DNA of 64,000 nucleotides from Spirometra erinaceieuropaei (taxonomy: Eukaryota > Platyhelminthes > Cestoda > Diphyllobothriidea > Diphyllobothriidae): contig CACRXP010000616.1 in the NCBI GenBank assembly GCA_902702965.1, forward strand, positions 233,468-297,467. The letters run 5' to 3'. The stretch's first letter is position 1; the number at the start of each line of letters is the position of its first letter. Under the pieces are notes generated by a model. The model made no database searches. It worked only from the letters and a program-made list of their open reading frames with translations, and was not told where the DNA came from. Positions 34,320 to 46,109 of this stretch are shown here, piece by piece. The position numbers were made by a program, and so were the translations under genes.

Positions 34320-34937
34320 TTAATACGTGGTCACTGTCAAAGAGGTCCTTTTTAAAGCAACAGAAAGAGGAGCAATGTCATTGGTAAAGATTAGATCTAA
34401 AATGTGATTATCTCTTGTTGGAGAGCGCACCATTTGAGACCAATTAGAAAAATTGACAATATCTTGAAAGGGCTGGAATCTGGGTGGACAGCTATTGGAA
34501 AGCCAGTCTATTTCAGGAAGGTTAAAATCCCCAGTGATTATTTTAACATCGAAAGCAGCTTCCGAAATTAATTTAAAGATTTCACAGAGTTGTGAATCAT
34601 CACTGGCTAAAGAATTTGGGGGATTGTAGATACAGCCAATAATTGCCTTTCTTTGTAGCGAGAGAATAACAGATGCAAAGCAGAAGTTTCCCGTGAATGA
34701 GGAAACATCCAAGTAATAGGGAGAGTGCTTTAGGTAGGATTTAAGATAAAGAAGACAACCACCCCCACGCCTAGTCGTGCAGTCTTGGCGGTAAAAATCG
34801 AAGTCATCTATGAGAAGGGCAGAGTCAGGAATTAGAGAATGGGTCCAAGATTCTGTTACACATATAATATCAGGCGTCATTTCCGGAGCAATGGCTCTGA
34901 TTTGGGCCATCTTGTTTATAACTGACCTGGCATTCAA
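34320..34937 (-). pseudogene. Family 2 endonuclease domain
   Basis: An apurinic-type endonuclease: NARSVINKMAQIRAI, CVTESWTHS (catalytic Glu), RGGGCLLYLKS, ITGDFNLPEIDW and LDLIFTND. The expected SDH box is encoded in the neighbouring frame just after TTTAAAAAGG at about 34,345, which marks a frameshift that ends this frame early. Confidence 0.85.
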
Positions 34938-34987
34938 AAATATAATATCTAATGTGTTTCGAAAGACAATGCTATTTTCGACGGTAT

Positions 34988-35977
34988 TTAAAAAGAATTT
35001 GGAGGCGGATATGTAAGCTGTGAATTAATGACACTTGGAGAATATGTACCAGTTAGTGTAGAGTTATTGACGTACGGGGAGTCAGCAAGAGGATGCTGAG
35101 TATGAAACTTAAAGGATATGGGGATATAGTTTTCAAACATCGGAATAGTAGGGGAGTTAGAACATCGATAGACTTGTTGGTAGTTAAATAGGGGAGGGCG
35201 AGGAGGAGGAGGAAGGCTAGAATGAAAGTAGGGGCTAGTAGGTGAGGGTAGGCCGCTATAAGAATGAAAGGGTGGGAAACCAGGTCTAGGTTGGAAGTCA
35301 AAGGTGGTAGGTTGACGTACCTGAGAGCACTTGGCCTTAAGTGGTTGGAAGCCTGAACTAGGTTGGGGCATAAATGACTTAGGGCAATCCATGTATGAAT
35401 TATTTGCGGGATATATAGTAGGGCTTTGATAAGTAACCGGTACGCAGGACAGAGAATTATTTGGGGACATAATTGAAGCTGCGGGGTTTGTAGACGTGCT
35501 GGGCTGAACAGACTTGTCAGATCTAAGAGAAGGCGGCATACCCCTAAATGGAACTGTACTACCTATCTTTTAGGTTGGAGTCTGATTCAGTTTTCGAGTC
35601 TCACCGTTCTGACGCCAAGCCACGGGTGACTTAACTGTAGAGCTTGCAGCACCCAGTTGAACAACAGAAGTTATCGGTCTAGCTGATGGAGACGGATTTT
35701 CATGTGTCTCAGCAGGACTATCCGGAGGATACGAAACGACAAATGGGGCTGCTGCTGCTGCTGCTGCTGCTGCTACAGCTAGTTTAGGGGCAGGCAAATG
35801 CGTCAAGTGGCTTGAGTGAGATGGAGATGTAGGAGAAAGGGGGAGGAGGGAGTCAGATGTCGGATGAGTAGGAGAAGCTGAATCCTTACGGCCACTTGTA
35901 TAATGACCGAGTTGGGGAGCATTTGACTGAGAAACAGTGGGTTTACGTGAGAATAGAGACCCGATTCTACGCTGCAT
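34988..35977 (-). pseudogene. Family 2 ORF1, proline/serine-rich region in two frames
   Basis: Two minus-strand open stretches (35977-35570 and 35539-34988) lie in series in different frames. The first starts MQRRIGSLFSRKPTVSQ and includes a run of nine alanines encoded by a GCT/CTG-type microsatellite at 35,748-35,775. The second is rich in Pro, Ser, Tyr and Asn (GFPPFHSYSGLPSPTSPYFH). No zinc knuckle is visible. Their place just upstream of the endonuclease makes ORF1 the likely identity. Confidence 0.6.
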
Positions 35978-36204
35978 AGGAGTAAGATCATGACAAAGGA
36001 AAACTTTGCATTTTCTAGGTACGCAGTAACACGCTCTCGATGGGCAAAGACTGTGTCAACCTCGATTGATTAAAATACTTTGACTAAGATGGGTGGATTT
36101 TCGCTACGGGAAGACAAGCGTTTGGCATCGGCTATTTTGTAGTTGAAACCATATAAATACAGGAAATTGATCGCAACGTCAATTGGCGGAGCAGATCGAG
36201 GAAC

Positions 36205-36544
36205 ATTTTCAGCAGATAGTTGTAAAAACTTTTCTATCACAAGATTTACTGGCGATCAGGTGAACAAGTGAGTCGAGACGCCTACATTCTTCAGAGGTAA
36301 TATCGGAGATGTTCCCGTCGAATAAATTTCCAAGAATTGTCAGCAAAGAGCCTAACTTTAGCATAAAGCCATTGCAGTGGTCAAGTGCAGACAGATTAAT
36401 CTGCCGACCAATTACAACGGGTGACGACTAACTAGTAATATCATCTGACTTGGATTTAAGTAAAGCTTCTGACTTACGTTTAGTTAGGCCATGCTTAGTT
36501 ACAGAGGCCGAGAGCTTACGCCGACCAGTGACTTTTGCTCTCAT
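36205..36544 (-). pseudogene. Family 2 ORF1, N-terminal remnant
   Basis: On the minus strand a Met codon at 36544-36542 opens a basic segment, MRAKVTGRRKLSASVTKHGL. It runs into a TAG at 36428-36430. The same frame then continues with VVIGRQINLSALDHC and LGSLLTILGNLFDGNISD before a TGA. The pattern suggests a broken ORF1 start; this assignment rests on position and composition only. Confidence 0.5.
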
Positions 36545-36560
36545 CTTGTTTCGAGGCAAG

Positions 36561-38220
36561 TTGTGATTAAGAAAACTTCTTGCAGACAAGTTGACTGAAT
36601 TTCAGCTAGGGGCTAACGATGTAAAAATAAATTACAACAGTTAGAGAGAAATCGGATGCACAAAATGAGAATTGCAGAGTGCGATTAGTGAACAACGGGC
36701 ATAGACTAGCAGAACTCAAAAGGAGATGGCAGTAGGCAGTTCTGAGAGAAGAGGCCTGTATTTAAGGAAATTCATCCAAAAAACAGGAGCTAAAAACGTT
36801 AGGTCTCACAGAAAAACCACTCTAAATAATGTCCTCCACTTATCTTCAAATGTACAACCAGCGGCTCGACCTTGAGACGACTTAGGAGGAAGCTGGACCA
36901 GTGCAGCACTGGGCACCATAATGCATTCATCGTATAAATAATACGCCTCCGCTATCTGACCGGCACCAAGTTGGCGCCTCATGTTCACAATTAATTACTT
37001 GTCGACATACTAGTGTATATCGGATGTTCACTTATGACATATTTGAACTGTCTCCAAATAATTACAATAATTGTTAACATTTACATTGTTGTTTTGGGGG
37101 CAGTTTGCATGGCACTTCGTTTTCTGTAGCATACATAAGCAGGTAATTCATAAATTTTTTACCTAGTACCCATGAGCGTGTCGTTATTGCAAATTCAAAA
37201 TACTTTTTAAAAAGCCATTTTCCAATGAATTTAAGATTGAATACGCAATTATGTACAGTGCTCAACTTGTGTTTCTACGAAAATGCGAGCAAAAGTAAGA
37301 AGACTACCGCAAAATTCTGGTGTGAAGACATAAGATGCATAAGATTAGTTAGTTCTTAAGGAAGGGAAACTCCCACGTGTGGGAAGACAAATATCTATGT
37401 GGGACAGGATTATTCTGCAGGTGATGATTTATAAGCTTTGGAAACGTTCACCGTCAAGGGAGAATTCCTAAGTTGGGTGGAGCCATTCGCTGTAGATGCC
37501 GTCTTACCATATTTCATATGACTGTATTAATAAATTCTGAAGCGGCGAGATAGGAAGAACCTAGCGCAATAGTCCACAATTGACTTCGAATCGGGGCAGG
37601 AATGCCACATTAGAAGACCGCGAATACCGCTGAAAAGCGGGTATGTGCGCCCGTGATACGCCTTTGCTGACCGCAAACCACCAACAGTGTTGCAAAACAG
37701 AGAAGTCCACCGCGATCACCAGCTGATCGCCAGGATCGAAACGTGGGGGGAAGTTTTAAGTCGCGAAGATCGTAGCTGCAGGGGATAAAAACAATGGAGT
37801 TAGCATTTGTTAAAAGCTTGGTAGTGTAAAAATTTAAGCAGGAGTTTCCAGTTGAATAAGTTGAGCGTTTAATACTCGTGATTAGACTTACTACCATATT
37901 ACGCACTAACTGGTACATGCTTGTAGCTGTCGGCGCTGCTAACACGTAGAATTGTTCAGTATCTGCAATGTTTTGATATTTCTTAGTACGTGTTTGTTGA
38001 TCCTTTTTCGGATTTTTTTCTCCGCATTGACCGTAATAAATAGGGAGTTCAGACGTGCGCGTATAAGTTTCACTAAAAATAAGGTGAACTGAACTGAATC
38101 AGACCAGGGGTTGGAGAAGTGAATATTATACAACTCACTGGTGAATCCACGACTGGTTCCTCATCTGTAGGTCCTGAGTACGATAAACAAGCGAAAGATT
38201 CAATGGGTCGTTAAGTAAGT
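36561..38220. other. No recognised feature
   Basis: AT-rich DNA upstream of the family 2 element. Short open frames (for example 37610-37945 minus and 37939-38133 minus) have no recognisable motif. Confidence 0.4.
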
Positions 38221-38224
38221 TGAC

Positions 38225-38320
38225 TGAAACACATGCGACATAAAATAGAATAGGTATATTATAACACCTCTTGGACGCTGACAGTCCCCCTTGAAACACA
38301 GGATATCATCGTGGTTGGAA
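38225..38320 (+). repeat. Short dispersed repeat shared with 23.3 kb
   Basis: See the copy at 23335-23410. A second partial start, TTATTATAACACCACTTG, occurs at 38,415, suggesting two nearby starts. Confidence 0.5.
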
Positions 38321-38759
38321 TGGGATTAAGGTGTAGGTTTACGCAGGTGGCGCATTAACTCCAAAACCGATTGCCTAAGTCGTTTTTCCGGCGAGAGTAA
38401 AACCATTCGTCGTCTTATTATAACACCACTTGTCCAGGGTTTAGTGGTTTCCCGGAAAATGCGAATGAATTACACAAAAGTCAATCGAGAAAGCAAGTTT
38501 TTTACAGCCAAACACGGCAAGTTCTTGGGTAGATAGCGAAATTGGCTTAGGTCTGCTAACGGGACACGCCTTTTGATTATCGCTCTCAGCATACACGCCC
38601 ATGATCAGACACCTACTGCAACCACAGTGTCGAGCTAAGTTCAAAAAGTTGAAGGGTCATTGGGAGCATTAATAGCATTTTCTTGACAGTGGGGGGCCGT
38701 AGCTTACATCCTGTGACCTGTTACGAAATTAGGCAATTTTTCCTAATTCCCAGATTCCA

Positions 38760-39230
38760 AATCATAATGTCGATTAGTCGTCAATATCTATCTGGGAATG
38801 AATAAATCCCGTCTCTAGCAAAACTTCTAGAAATCATAATTATCGATGAAATTCTTGACTTCTGCTCAAATAATCAGCATGTGTTTTGTCTGAAGGATTG
38901 TTTGATGTTTGTCACCTAACACTTCCTACTCATCACTTTTTCCTTCAACGAAAACTAGTCCTCTGCCTCGATCTTAGTAAAGCCTTCGACCGGATGAAGC
39001 ATAAACGTTTTTACTAAGGCTGGAACCCTTGGTATCTGGCCTTCTCTACTCGACTTCATTAACTCTACTATTCTAAACGTTGTCAAAACGTCATGGTTGG
39101 GAACTGCTACTCGGCGCCTAACCCTATCACGAGGGGAGTCCTATGAGACAGGGTTTTAGTACCGCTGTCATTCCTTCTCAATATTAATGCAGGCTCATGA
39201 GTAGTCAAAAACTTGCAAACTTTACTTTCA
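38760..39230 (+). mobile_element. Non-LTR family 2 RT fragment, degenerate
   Basis: On the + strand it reads EILDFCSNNQH, then LVLCLDLSKAFDRM (RT A-region), LLDFINSTILNVVKTSWLGT-like sequence and an ITRGVL-type block B. This segment spans the position where family 1 is inserted in the 27-36 kb element. It shows the two junction sides are normally adjacent. Confidence 0.7.
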
Positions 39231-39429
39231 GTGTGATTGTTTAGCTTCTAAAGACGACGCAAATGTTTGCCTTGAAAAGAAGAACTCCGATTAAATTTGT
39301 CCGTCGAAATAGAATTCGAAAGCAAATGATGTTTCCTTCTTCCAAGTGCTGTTCCATGTGTTTCAGTCTGATCAAGCTTCTTGGCCCCATAATCCTTCGA
39401 AATAGTTAGGTAGTTCACATAGTCCAGCA

Positions 39430-42400
39430 TATTTAGGGGTACAAGGCAATGTTTATGAAGGCCCCGCTGACAGTAGAACGTGCAATATTCACCCTCAGAT
39501 AAAAAAGCTACTTACGCTTTGCCATTAACATCCGCATATTGTCTTAAAAATTCAGGACTGCAACCCGGACACCCTCAGTTGTGGATGATAATGTTTGATA
39601 CGAAATAACAACCCTCCGCCACAGCAGATAGTGTACGCAAGACGTTGGCCTGGCATAACAGAAATGTCCTGCCCAGTTAAGCGGAATTTTTCGAACAAGT
39701 GTACACCTGGTCTATGTTTAAATGTCTCTTCTGAGTCCGCCAAACTCACTTCATCGGGAAGTCTGTCCCACGCACCGACAACTCGCTGCAAAAACGAGTA
39801 TCTATGAACATTCAGGTGGGACCGGACTCCTCGAAGTTTGAGGGAGTTCCCAAGCAGATTCATTGTTGAGGCCAAGGCAAATAAATCATCGAAATGCCGG
39901 GCATCGTGCCGATTTCTCACAATCTGGTAGGTCTGTATGACACCTCCTCGGATTTGACTGCACTCAAGAGGAAATAGGTTAAGCTCATCAAGTCCGATCT
40001 GCAAAATAAAGTCTTAAGGCCATTTACAATTTTGGCCGCCCTCCCTTTAACCCTTTGCAGCACCTCGTAACCTTTTTACAGCCTGTGACACCGAGCTTTT
40101 ATTCTATACTCTAGTTGCGAACGAATCGAACGAATCAATATACGTTTCCAAATAGCTCCTGTGAAAGTACTTTGATTGAGAAGAAAACGCTGGCTGCTTT
40201 TTTGGCGTCCTAACGCCTTGAGAGAAGGTTTCAGAGATAACAGAATGTTGATACCAAGGTGCATTTGTTCAGTTACATTTCAAAGGCGCCTTCCGTCAGG
40301 ATGGTCTTCTTGATCCTCCCCATTTGCTCTCTTCTTCTTCGTCTTGAATCGCACTACGACACGCTTCTCAAGGTTAAACTTCAGTAGCTATTTATCAGGC
40401 CATTCACGCAAGGGATTAAATCCTTCTTGCAAAGCCCGTTCACTATTCTGGACGTTGATCTCTCGCTATAACTAAATGCCATCGTCAAACATGACTCCTT
40501 TACAATCCTGCCCATTCATACAGTCGCTGACATAAATCAAAAACAGTATTGCTCCGAGTAGAGAGCCCTGAGATACTCCGCCCACAACTGGCACTGGCAT
40601 CGACTTCGTTCAGCCAATGCACACAGACTGTGATCAGTAGGTCACCGAAGTCCTGTACCCAGTTCCTTAGCTTCTCTCTTATCCCAGACACTCCGATCTT
40701 GTAAAGGACCGGAACATTATCAAAAGCTTTCTGGAAGTCGATGTATGCAACATAAACTCTTTTGCCTAAATCTAATAAGGTGGACCACGGTCCCGCTGAA
40801 TAGAGCATATCGGTTAAACAGGAAAGGCTTCGTTGGAAAACCATATTGGCCACTATCAAAGAAGTCTTGTTCTTCGAGAAATTTTATAATGGCTTCTTTG
40901 ACTATCCATTCCAAAATTTTGCATCAAATGCATTTGGGACTCACAAGTCCGTAATTGTCTGCACTTGTTCGGGATACATATTCGCAACTTTTCAAGCAGA
41001 GGAGAGAATGGCTCGATCAAAGGACGGCTGGAAAATATTCGAGAGAGGTCTGTATAATTGTCCAGCAAGCCCTTTCAGGACTTTTACTGGTATTTGGCCC
41101 GTACCTGGAGGCATTTATTCTTTAAGCGTAAGATTGTCCTATCTTACACCTTCTTTTGTAAAATCGACGCTTTCCATTACCGCGTTGTTTGTTCAAGTAG
41201 GCACTCCAGCCTGGTCAAAAACCGTTTCATCGGTAAAAAGAGATGCGAAAAACCGACTTATTTGTTCTGCTCTAGCATGATTGTCTATAATGTCCTTATT
41301 GCTTTCCTCTTCTCTTTGTTCTTTAACATACCGTTAATGTAGCAAAAAGTACTTTTGGCTTATCAACGACCGATCTCGCCATTCGCGTTTCATACTGCTT
41401 TCGAAACATACGGATAATCGGCCTTATCTCGTTTCGCTTTCTGCGGAACCGCCAGTGATGAAGAGTTTGTTTTGTTACTGCACATCTTCTCCAGCATTTG
41501 GTCCTTCGGTTTATCTCTTTCTTTATATCTTGCCTTAAACAGACAGGACGATTTGTCTTTTGGGCGTCCTTTATCGGACAATTTCAAAGCATAACGTTGC
41601 TTATAACTCCTTTAATACTGTTCCAAGCGACATCTGGATGCCGGACAAGAACGTCACACCACTTTAGTACCGACAATTCTCTTTTCATTACAGCAACATT
41701 TCCTCGCAGGAAATTCAACTGAGGCTCAGTTGTCTCCATTTTTGGCCGTATAAGCGGTATTCCCAGAACAACATGACATTGTCACTCTTACCAAGCGGTG
41801 CAGTGGACCTAAATTCACCAGCAGTTATTGAGTCCTTTGTAAGGACAAGGTCTAGGCAGTTGCCCCTTTGTCATCCCTGATTCTGACTGCAAACGTAATA
41901 TTCTGTACGAAAAGGAGATTTGTTGTTAGCTTTAAGAGCCGAGAATCAAAGGAGTTACGCGAAACGTTTGCTAATAAATTGTTCCAGTCGACCACCGGTG
42001 CGTTGAAGTCTCCAGCTGTCGTTGCCACTTAGTTTTTGGCCACCTCTTTACGGCCAGGAAATTCGGATTAGATGCGTTACGCATCTTAATTTTGACCACA
42101 TTACTTCATAGTCATGGGAGCAACCAGTTTTCTGTTCTGATGCAGTGAGTTCTCTTTTGACATAGACCGCTTGTCCTCTTTTTTATGCAACCCGTTCCGA
42201 CGAACAAGTTGAAATTCGCAGAGAGCAGGTTAAGCATCCAGTACTTCAGCCTGAAGCCAAATATCTGTGAAGGAAATGACATTCCGCTGCGTATCTGATA
42301 CCCACGCTTTCAGCTTATATGGCTTTCGGAATAAACTCTGAGCATTTGTACAGAGAAAGGGGGGCTTGCCCGGCTACATTTTGGGATTTTTTGGATCGAG

Positions 42401-43487
42401 GTTGCTGGATACTTCGTGTAGCTTATCGAGTCCATTGCCTCATTTTGAGTCTATCGCTGTTTGATCTAAATGGGCGTCAATATATCGATCGTCCTTTTTT
42501 CCAGTCGATACGGCAGATAGGGGCATTCTTCTTTATGATCTGGTTGTCCACTATACCTGCTGATGCCTGTCGTCTGCAATAGAAGTGGTTCCGAACACTT
42601 GCGATTCCCCCTTCCCCCTCCCAATATTCTTAGATTCTTCTCGCCGCAAGCGGATCACCGGAGGAATTCGGCTTCGTATTCTCTCAATTTCTCCTTCTCG
42701 ACCGATGAAGGATCCCGCTGAAAGAATTGTTGGGTCGGTGTATCGAGTGCTGATCTCCTGTTCAGCAGTAGAAGTGGTTGTTCTTCATTTTTGAAAGCAA
42801 CCTTTAACCGTCTGCGTTGGCTCAATTCATCCTTTGAATACTTGGTTTAGCCTATCCTGAATGCCTTCAAGACGCCGACGCTCTCGTTAGCTTTCAAAAG
42901 GGTTTGAGGTACTGCTGGGATAATCTCATATCGTTATTTATTCTATTCTGTGGGATGTCCGAAGCAGGCTCAGGCATGTTGTTTATGCAAATGCATTTAC
43001 TGTGATTAAGTAGAGGACTCTGGATTTTATTTTTATACACAGATATGCATTGGGCTAATTTCTGCAGTCAGTATCGTTTGACTTAAAGACAATTGTCATA
43101 AAATAGCTGCTGTAGGGTTCCTCGCCTACCGAGGTTTGTTGGTCATGTGATACCGCTCTCGGCAATGCAGTATTTGCCTCCATTGTGTGTAGACTCTGTT
43201 CGCTCATATTGGAACTCCGACCTACCTTGTCCTTTCGGGATGCTCTGTGACGTTCTTTCGCCTTCTAAAGCCCCTTTCTCTCGCTCTTTATTCGCAAAAC
43301 TAATTGGTTCTCGGTTATGATTATTTCCGTGGGCGAGCTGTTTTCTTTCTCAGGGGCTTATGAAGTTACAGGAGCCGTACTTGTACATCTTCCAATTATT
43401 TTCTGAAGCTCTGACATCGTCTTCTAGTTCTTTGCAGGTGAACGGAGAGGACGTTTTATCAACTTCGCCATCTAAGGGATTCAAGTT
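39430..43487 (-). mobile_element. Old, nearly full-length family 1-like element, heavily decayed
   Basis: On the minus strand from ~43,470: an ORF1 start region with TCKELEDDV (as in the intact copy) and endonuclease traces near 41.7-42.3 kb (LDLVLTKDSITAGEF). The linker spans 41.4-41.6 kb and RT traces lie at 40.5-41.0 kb (VYVAYIDFQKAFDNVP). The C-terminus lies at 39.55-40.0 kb (LNLFPLECSQIRGGVIQTYQ, FLQRVVGAWDRLPDEV). The 3' end lies near 39,430. About 4 kb long, it has multiple stops and frameshifts throughout. It diverges more than other copies and may be a separate subfamily. Confidence 0.75.
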
Positions 43488-43492
43488 CAATT

Positions 43493-45163
43493 CAATTCAA
43501 TTATTTTTATGAAAGACCCGTCGGGGTCCAATCAAAGCAAGTAAAAATAAATTTACATGCGAATTTTAGATGAGGTAGGCAAAATCTGTACAAAGTGCAA
43601 TACATAGTTTTTGAGATTAGAAGTCCGTTAAGCAAAATGAAAATGAAAAAAAACGAGGGGTGAAAAAAAAACTCCAAAGCAAAATTTAAAAATGATTGTA
43701 GTAATTTAACAGGAGAAAAAAATACCCCTCAGAAAAATAGCATCAGAAAAATACAGGGAGGACTGGCCTGCATGTGGCGGTACAGAATGGAATATAGTCC
43801 GACATCAACATGGCCGAAATAAATGTCAGCTGTATATGGCATTGTGTAACGGATTTTATAAAATGGTACGTAGACGGGTCGGTCAGGACTGGCCTGTATC
43901 GCCTTGAATAAGAAAAATAAGTGGCGAAATTGAAAACCAGTCTCGAGCTGATAGGAACCCAGATGCGGTCGGTTTCATTCAACCGAGTCCATCCGAACAT
44001 GCGGGAAGGGAGATGCGACCAGACTACTAGTATATGGCGAATATAGAAGGCTTTGTCAAGACCGCCGATGGAGCGCATTCTGTGAGGGCACGATGCATGA
44101 ACTGAAAAATTGGAATAATTAACATTTCTGGTGAGGGATCTTAGGTAGCGAGACTACTCATAAAGGAAGGAAACGTGAACAGATGCGGAAATTTAATAGC
44201 GGCATGCTAAATTCCCGGTGGCCCTTTCCCAGTGTCATAGAAAAAGTTGTCTGGGAAGGATGAGGAAAATAAAAGTTTAATCGAGTCAGTATTCAGATAA
44301 AGGCGTAGCCTTCTCTTAAAGGTGTGTAGATTTTCTGAAGATCTTATATTTATTGGAAGGTTATTCCAGAGGAAAGTATACCTGGAAGCGAAAAAAGGGA
44401 GCGCTTAGTGGTGGAGGACGCTGGAGGAGGTATAATTAGAGACGAGTTGCGAAGATTGTATGGACGACTACTAGGGGTAAGTGTTGAAATCCGAGGAAAA
44501 TTTGAACTATGATTAATGCGAAAGAGGAGACAGAAGCCCGCTTCTAGTCTTCGAAACCATAAAAATTTTAGGTTAATTAGCTGACATCTATCTGAGTAGG
44601 AGATATTAGCATGTTCCCTATCTAAAAGTTTTTTAGAAAAACGTATTTGGACATTTTCAATTTTTAAACGACTGGCTTCATTAATCAAACCAAAGAATGG
44701 GCAACAATACTCGAGAATGGGAAGTACAAACATACGATAGAGCCTTAATTTAATTTCAGGAAGATAGAAAGTGTAAGAAATATAGCCACAAATCTGGGCA
44801 GCTTTGGCTGTAATTCTGTCAGCGTGCGGTGAGAGATCAAGATTACTAGTGTAGCTTAAACCTAAATCCTTGATGGTGGTACATTCAGTCATAGGTGTTC
44901 CTTGAAAGACCACAGTTTGGGGTAGCATATCAGGTCCAAAACACATATAACGACATTTAGACGGAGAGAATTCCATCAGCTATTTTGAGCTCCAAGCTGA
45001 GAGAGCAAGCAAGTCAGCATGGATTTGCACCAGGCAATGAAGGCTCGTAGATTTATTGAAAGAATATACACATTTGAGATCATCGGCATAAATAAATGAT
45101 TGAGAATGTTTAACTGCTGCTGAAATATCATTCATGTAAAGCAAGAACAAAAGAGGACCTAAT
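43493..45163 (-). mobile_element. Non-LTR family 2 copy, 3' part
   Basis: On the minus strand it begins inside the RT just before block C (LLYMNDISAA-like, FIYADDLKCVYSFN). The thumb and C-terminal frame 44976-44350 follows (MEFSPSKCRYMCFGPDMLP, FVLPILEYCCPFFGLIN). The 3' UTR ends at ATTGGACCCCGACGGGTC then TTTCATAAAAATAATTG. It aligns along its whole length with the 27.1-29.1 kb copy. An open YADD box and a 208-codon open frame suggest moderate age, but it is 5'-truncated. Confidence 0.85.
44350..44976 (-). pseudogene. Family 2 RT thumb/C-terminal segment (second copy)
   Basis: A 208-codon frame parallel to the 27914-28612 segment, with shared blocks IKDLGLSYTSNLDLSPHADR, KLRLYRMFVLPILEYCCPFF and RRLEAGFCLLFRIN. 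It serves as an internal control that these frames are real protein sequence. It is part of a 5'-truncated element. Confidence 0.8.
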
Positions 45164-45322
45164 CTCCCTCTCCATTTTTAAGAATTTCTGAAATAACCTG
45201 CCAGTCGATATTCGGTACTCAAATACTATAAATAAATTTAAGAGAAAAATGTGTCATTATCTGAATACGGCACGATTAGACTTTAATTTTCATTATCCTT
45301 CCCGAGCAGTCTTCCCATGAAT

Positions 45323-46109
45323 TTGAAAAGGAACCATTGATCGCTTAGGGCGCCGCCGCCCAGTCAACTTATCCGCTTACATTTCCCTCTCCGCATGTGA
45401 TTTTGCTTTCCACGATCTCTCAGCAGAAATTTTGATTTTTTAAGACCATGCATCGTGTCCTTCGCAAAGCGCGATGTCATCCATAGCAAACCTCTCAGGA
45501 AAACAATGGGATAATACTGACACGCACGCTCTAAAACACCTCCGTTTCGCTCGCAGCTAATTCTCATTCGGGCTCCGTTCTGCCCACTGGAATGCCGAGG
45601 TCCCGCGTCCAACCCCACTCTCCCCATTGTCAGCCTTACTCTAGGTCTGCCACCGTCCAGCATCCTCAGGCTCACTAATAATTACGCTTCGTTCTCACTT
45701 GTTGATTTGCCTTGATAGTTTCATCCTACCCGCAGGAATACCCTAACCTGCTCCTCTATGTCCCTTCGGAAAGTAGCTTTTTCTTCTGAATATTTTTTGA
45801 AAGTAAGGGCTCCCTGAACTCTCCTCTCTGTTTTTATTTGGGAAGTTATTTTTTCCTATCACTCCGTTCGTACTTCACCACTTTTTCTAAAACAACTCAC
45901 AAGTTGACATATTTGGGTATTATTATCAAAAGTGCCGTATGCGAAAGGGCAAATCGCAGGTAGTTATGAAAAACGTTGCCAAATTTGCACAGTATAATTT
46001 CTAAGTTTCGCTGTGCACTTGTCTATTCGTACACAGCACTACTGTCAGCACTGTTTACATTTTACTAATATGGAGAGTGTTGCCTTACTTTTGACAAAGC
46101 CCTCAAGGA
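45323..46109 (+). repeat. Inverted-pair repeat, copy B (787 bp)
   Basis: The reverse complement of 25473-26262, nearly identical. It contains the same 103-codon frame, here on the minus strand (45675-45364). The flanks differ on both sides: AGGCCTAAAGGCC adjoins the high-coordinate end here, which is unlike the flank of copy A. Confidence 0.8.

Larger units (their letters stand above)
33391..36560 (-). mobile_element. Non-LTR family 2, 5' half (ORF1, endonuclease, RT start)
   Basis: This is the 5' continuation of the element at 27.1-29.1 kb. In order on the minus strand: ORF1 remnants (36,544-34,988), endonuclease (34,937-34,320), linker and RT start (34,315-33,395). It is then cut by the family 1 insertion. 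The RT start reads SPLFSAYISKGFFPETWMTS, then FKSGSRSDVNN and SLSKLLARIIFNEILDFCL. At least one frameshift near 34,320-34,345 and in-frame stops at 33608-33610 and 36428-36430 inactivate it. Confidence 0.85.
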
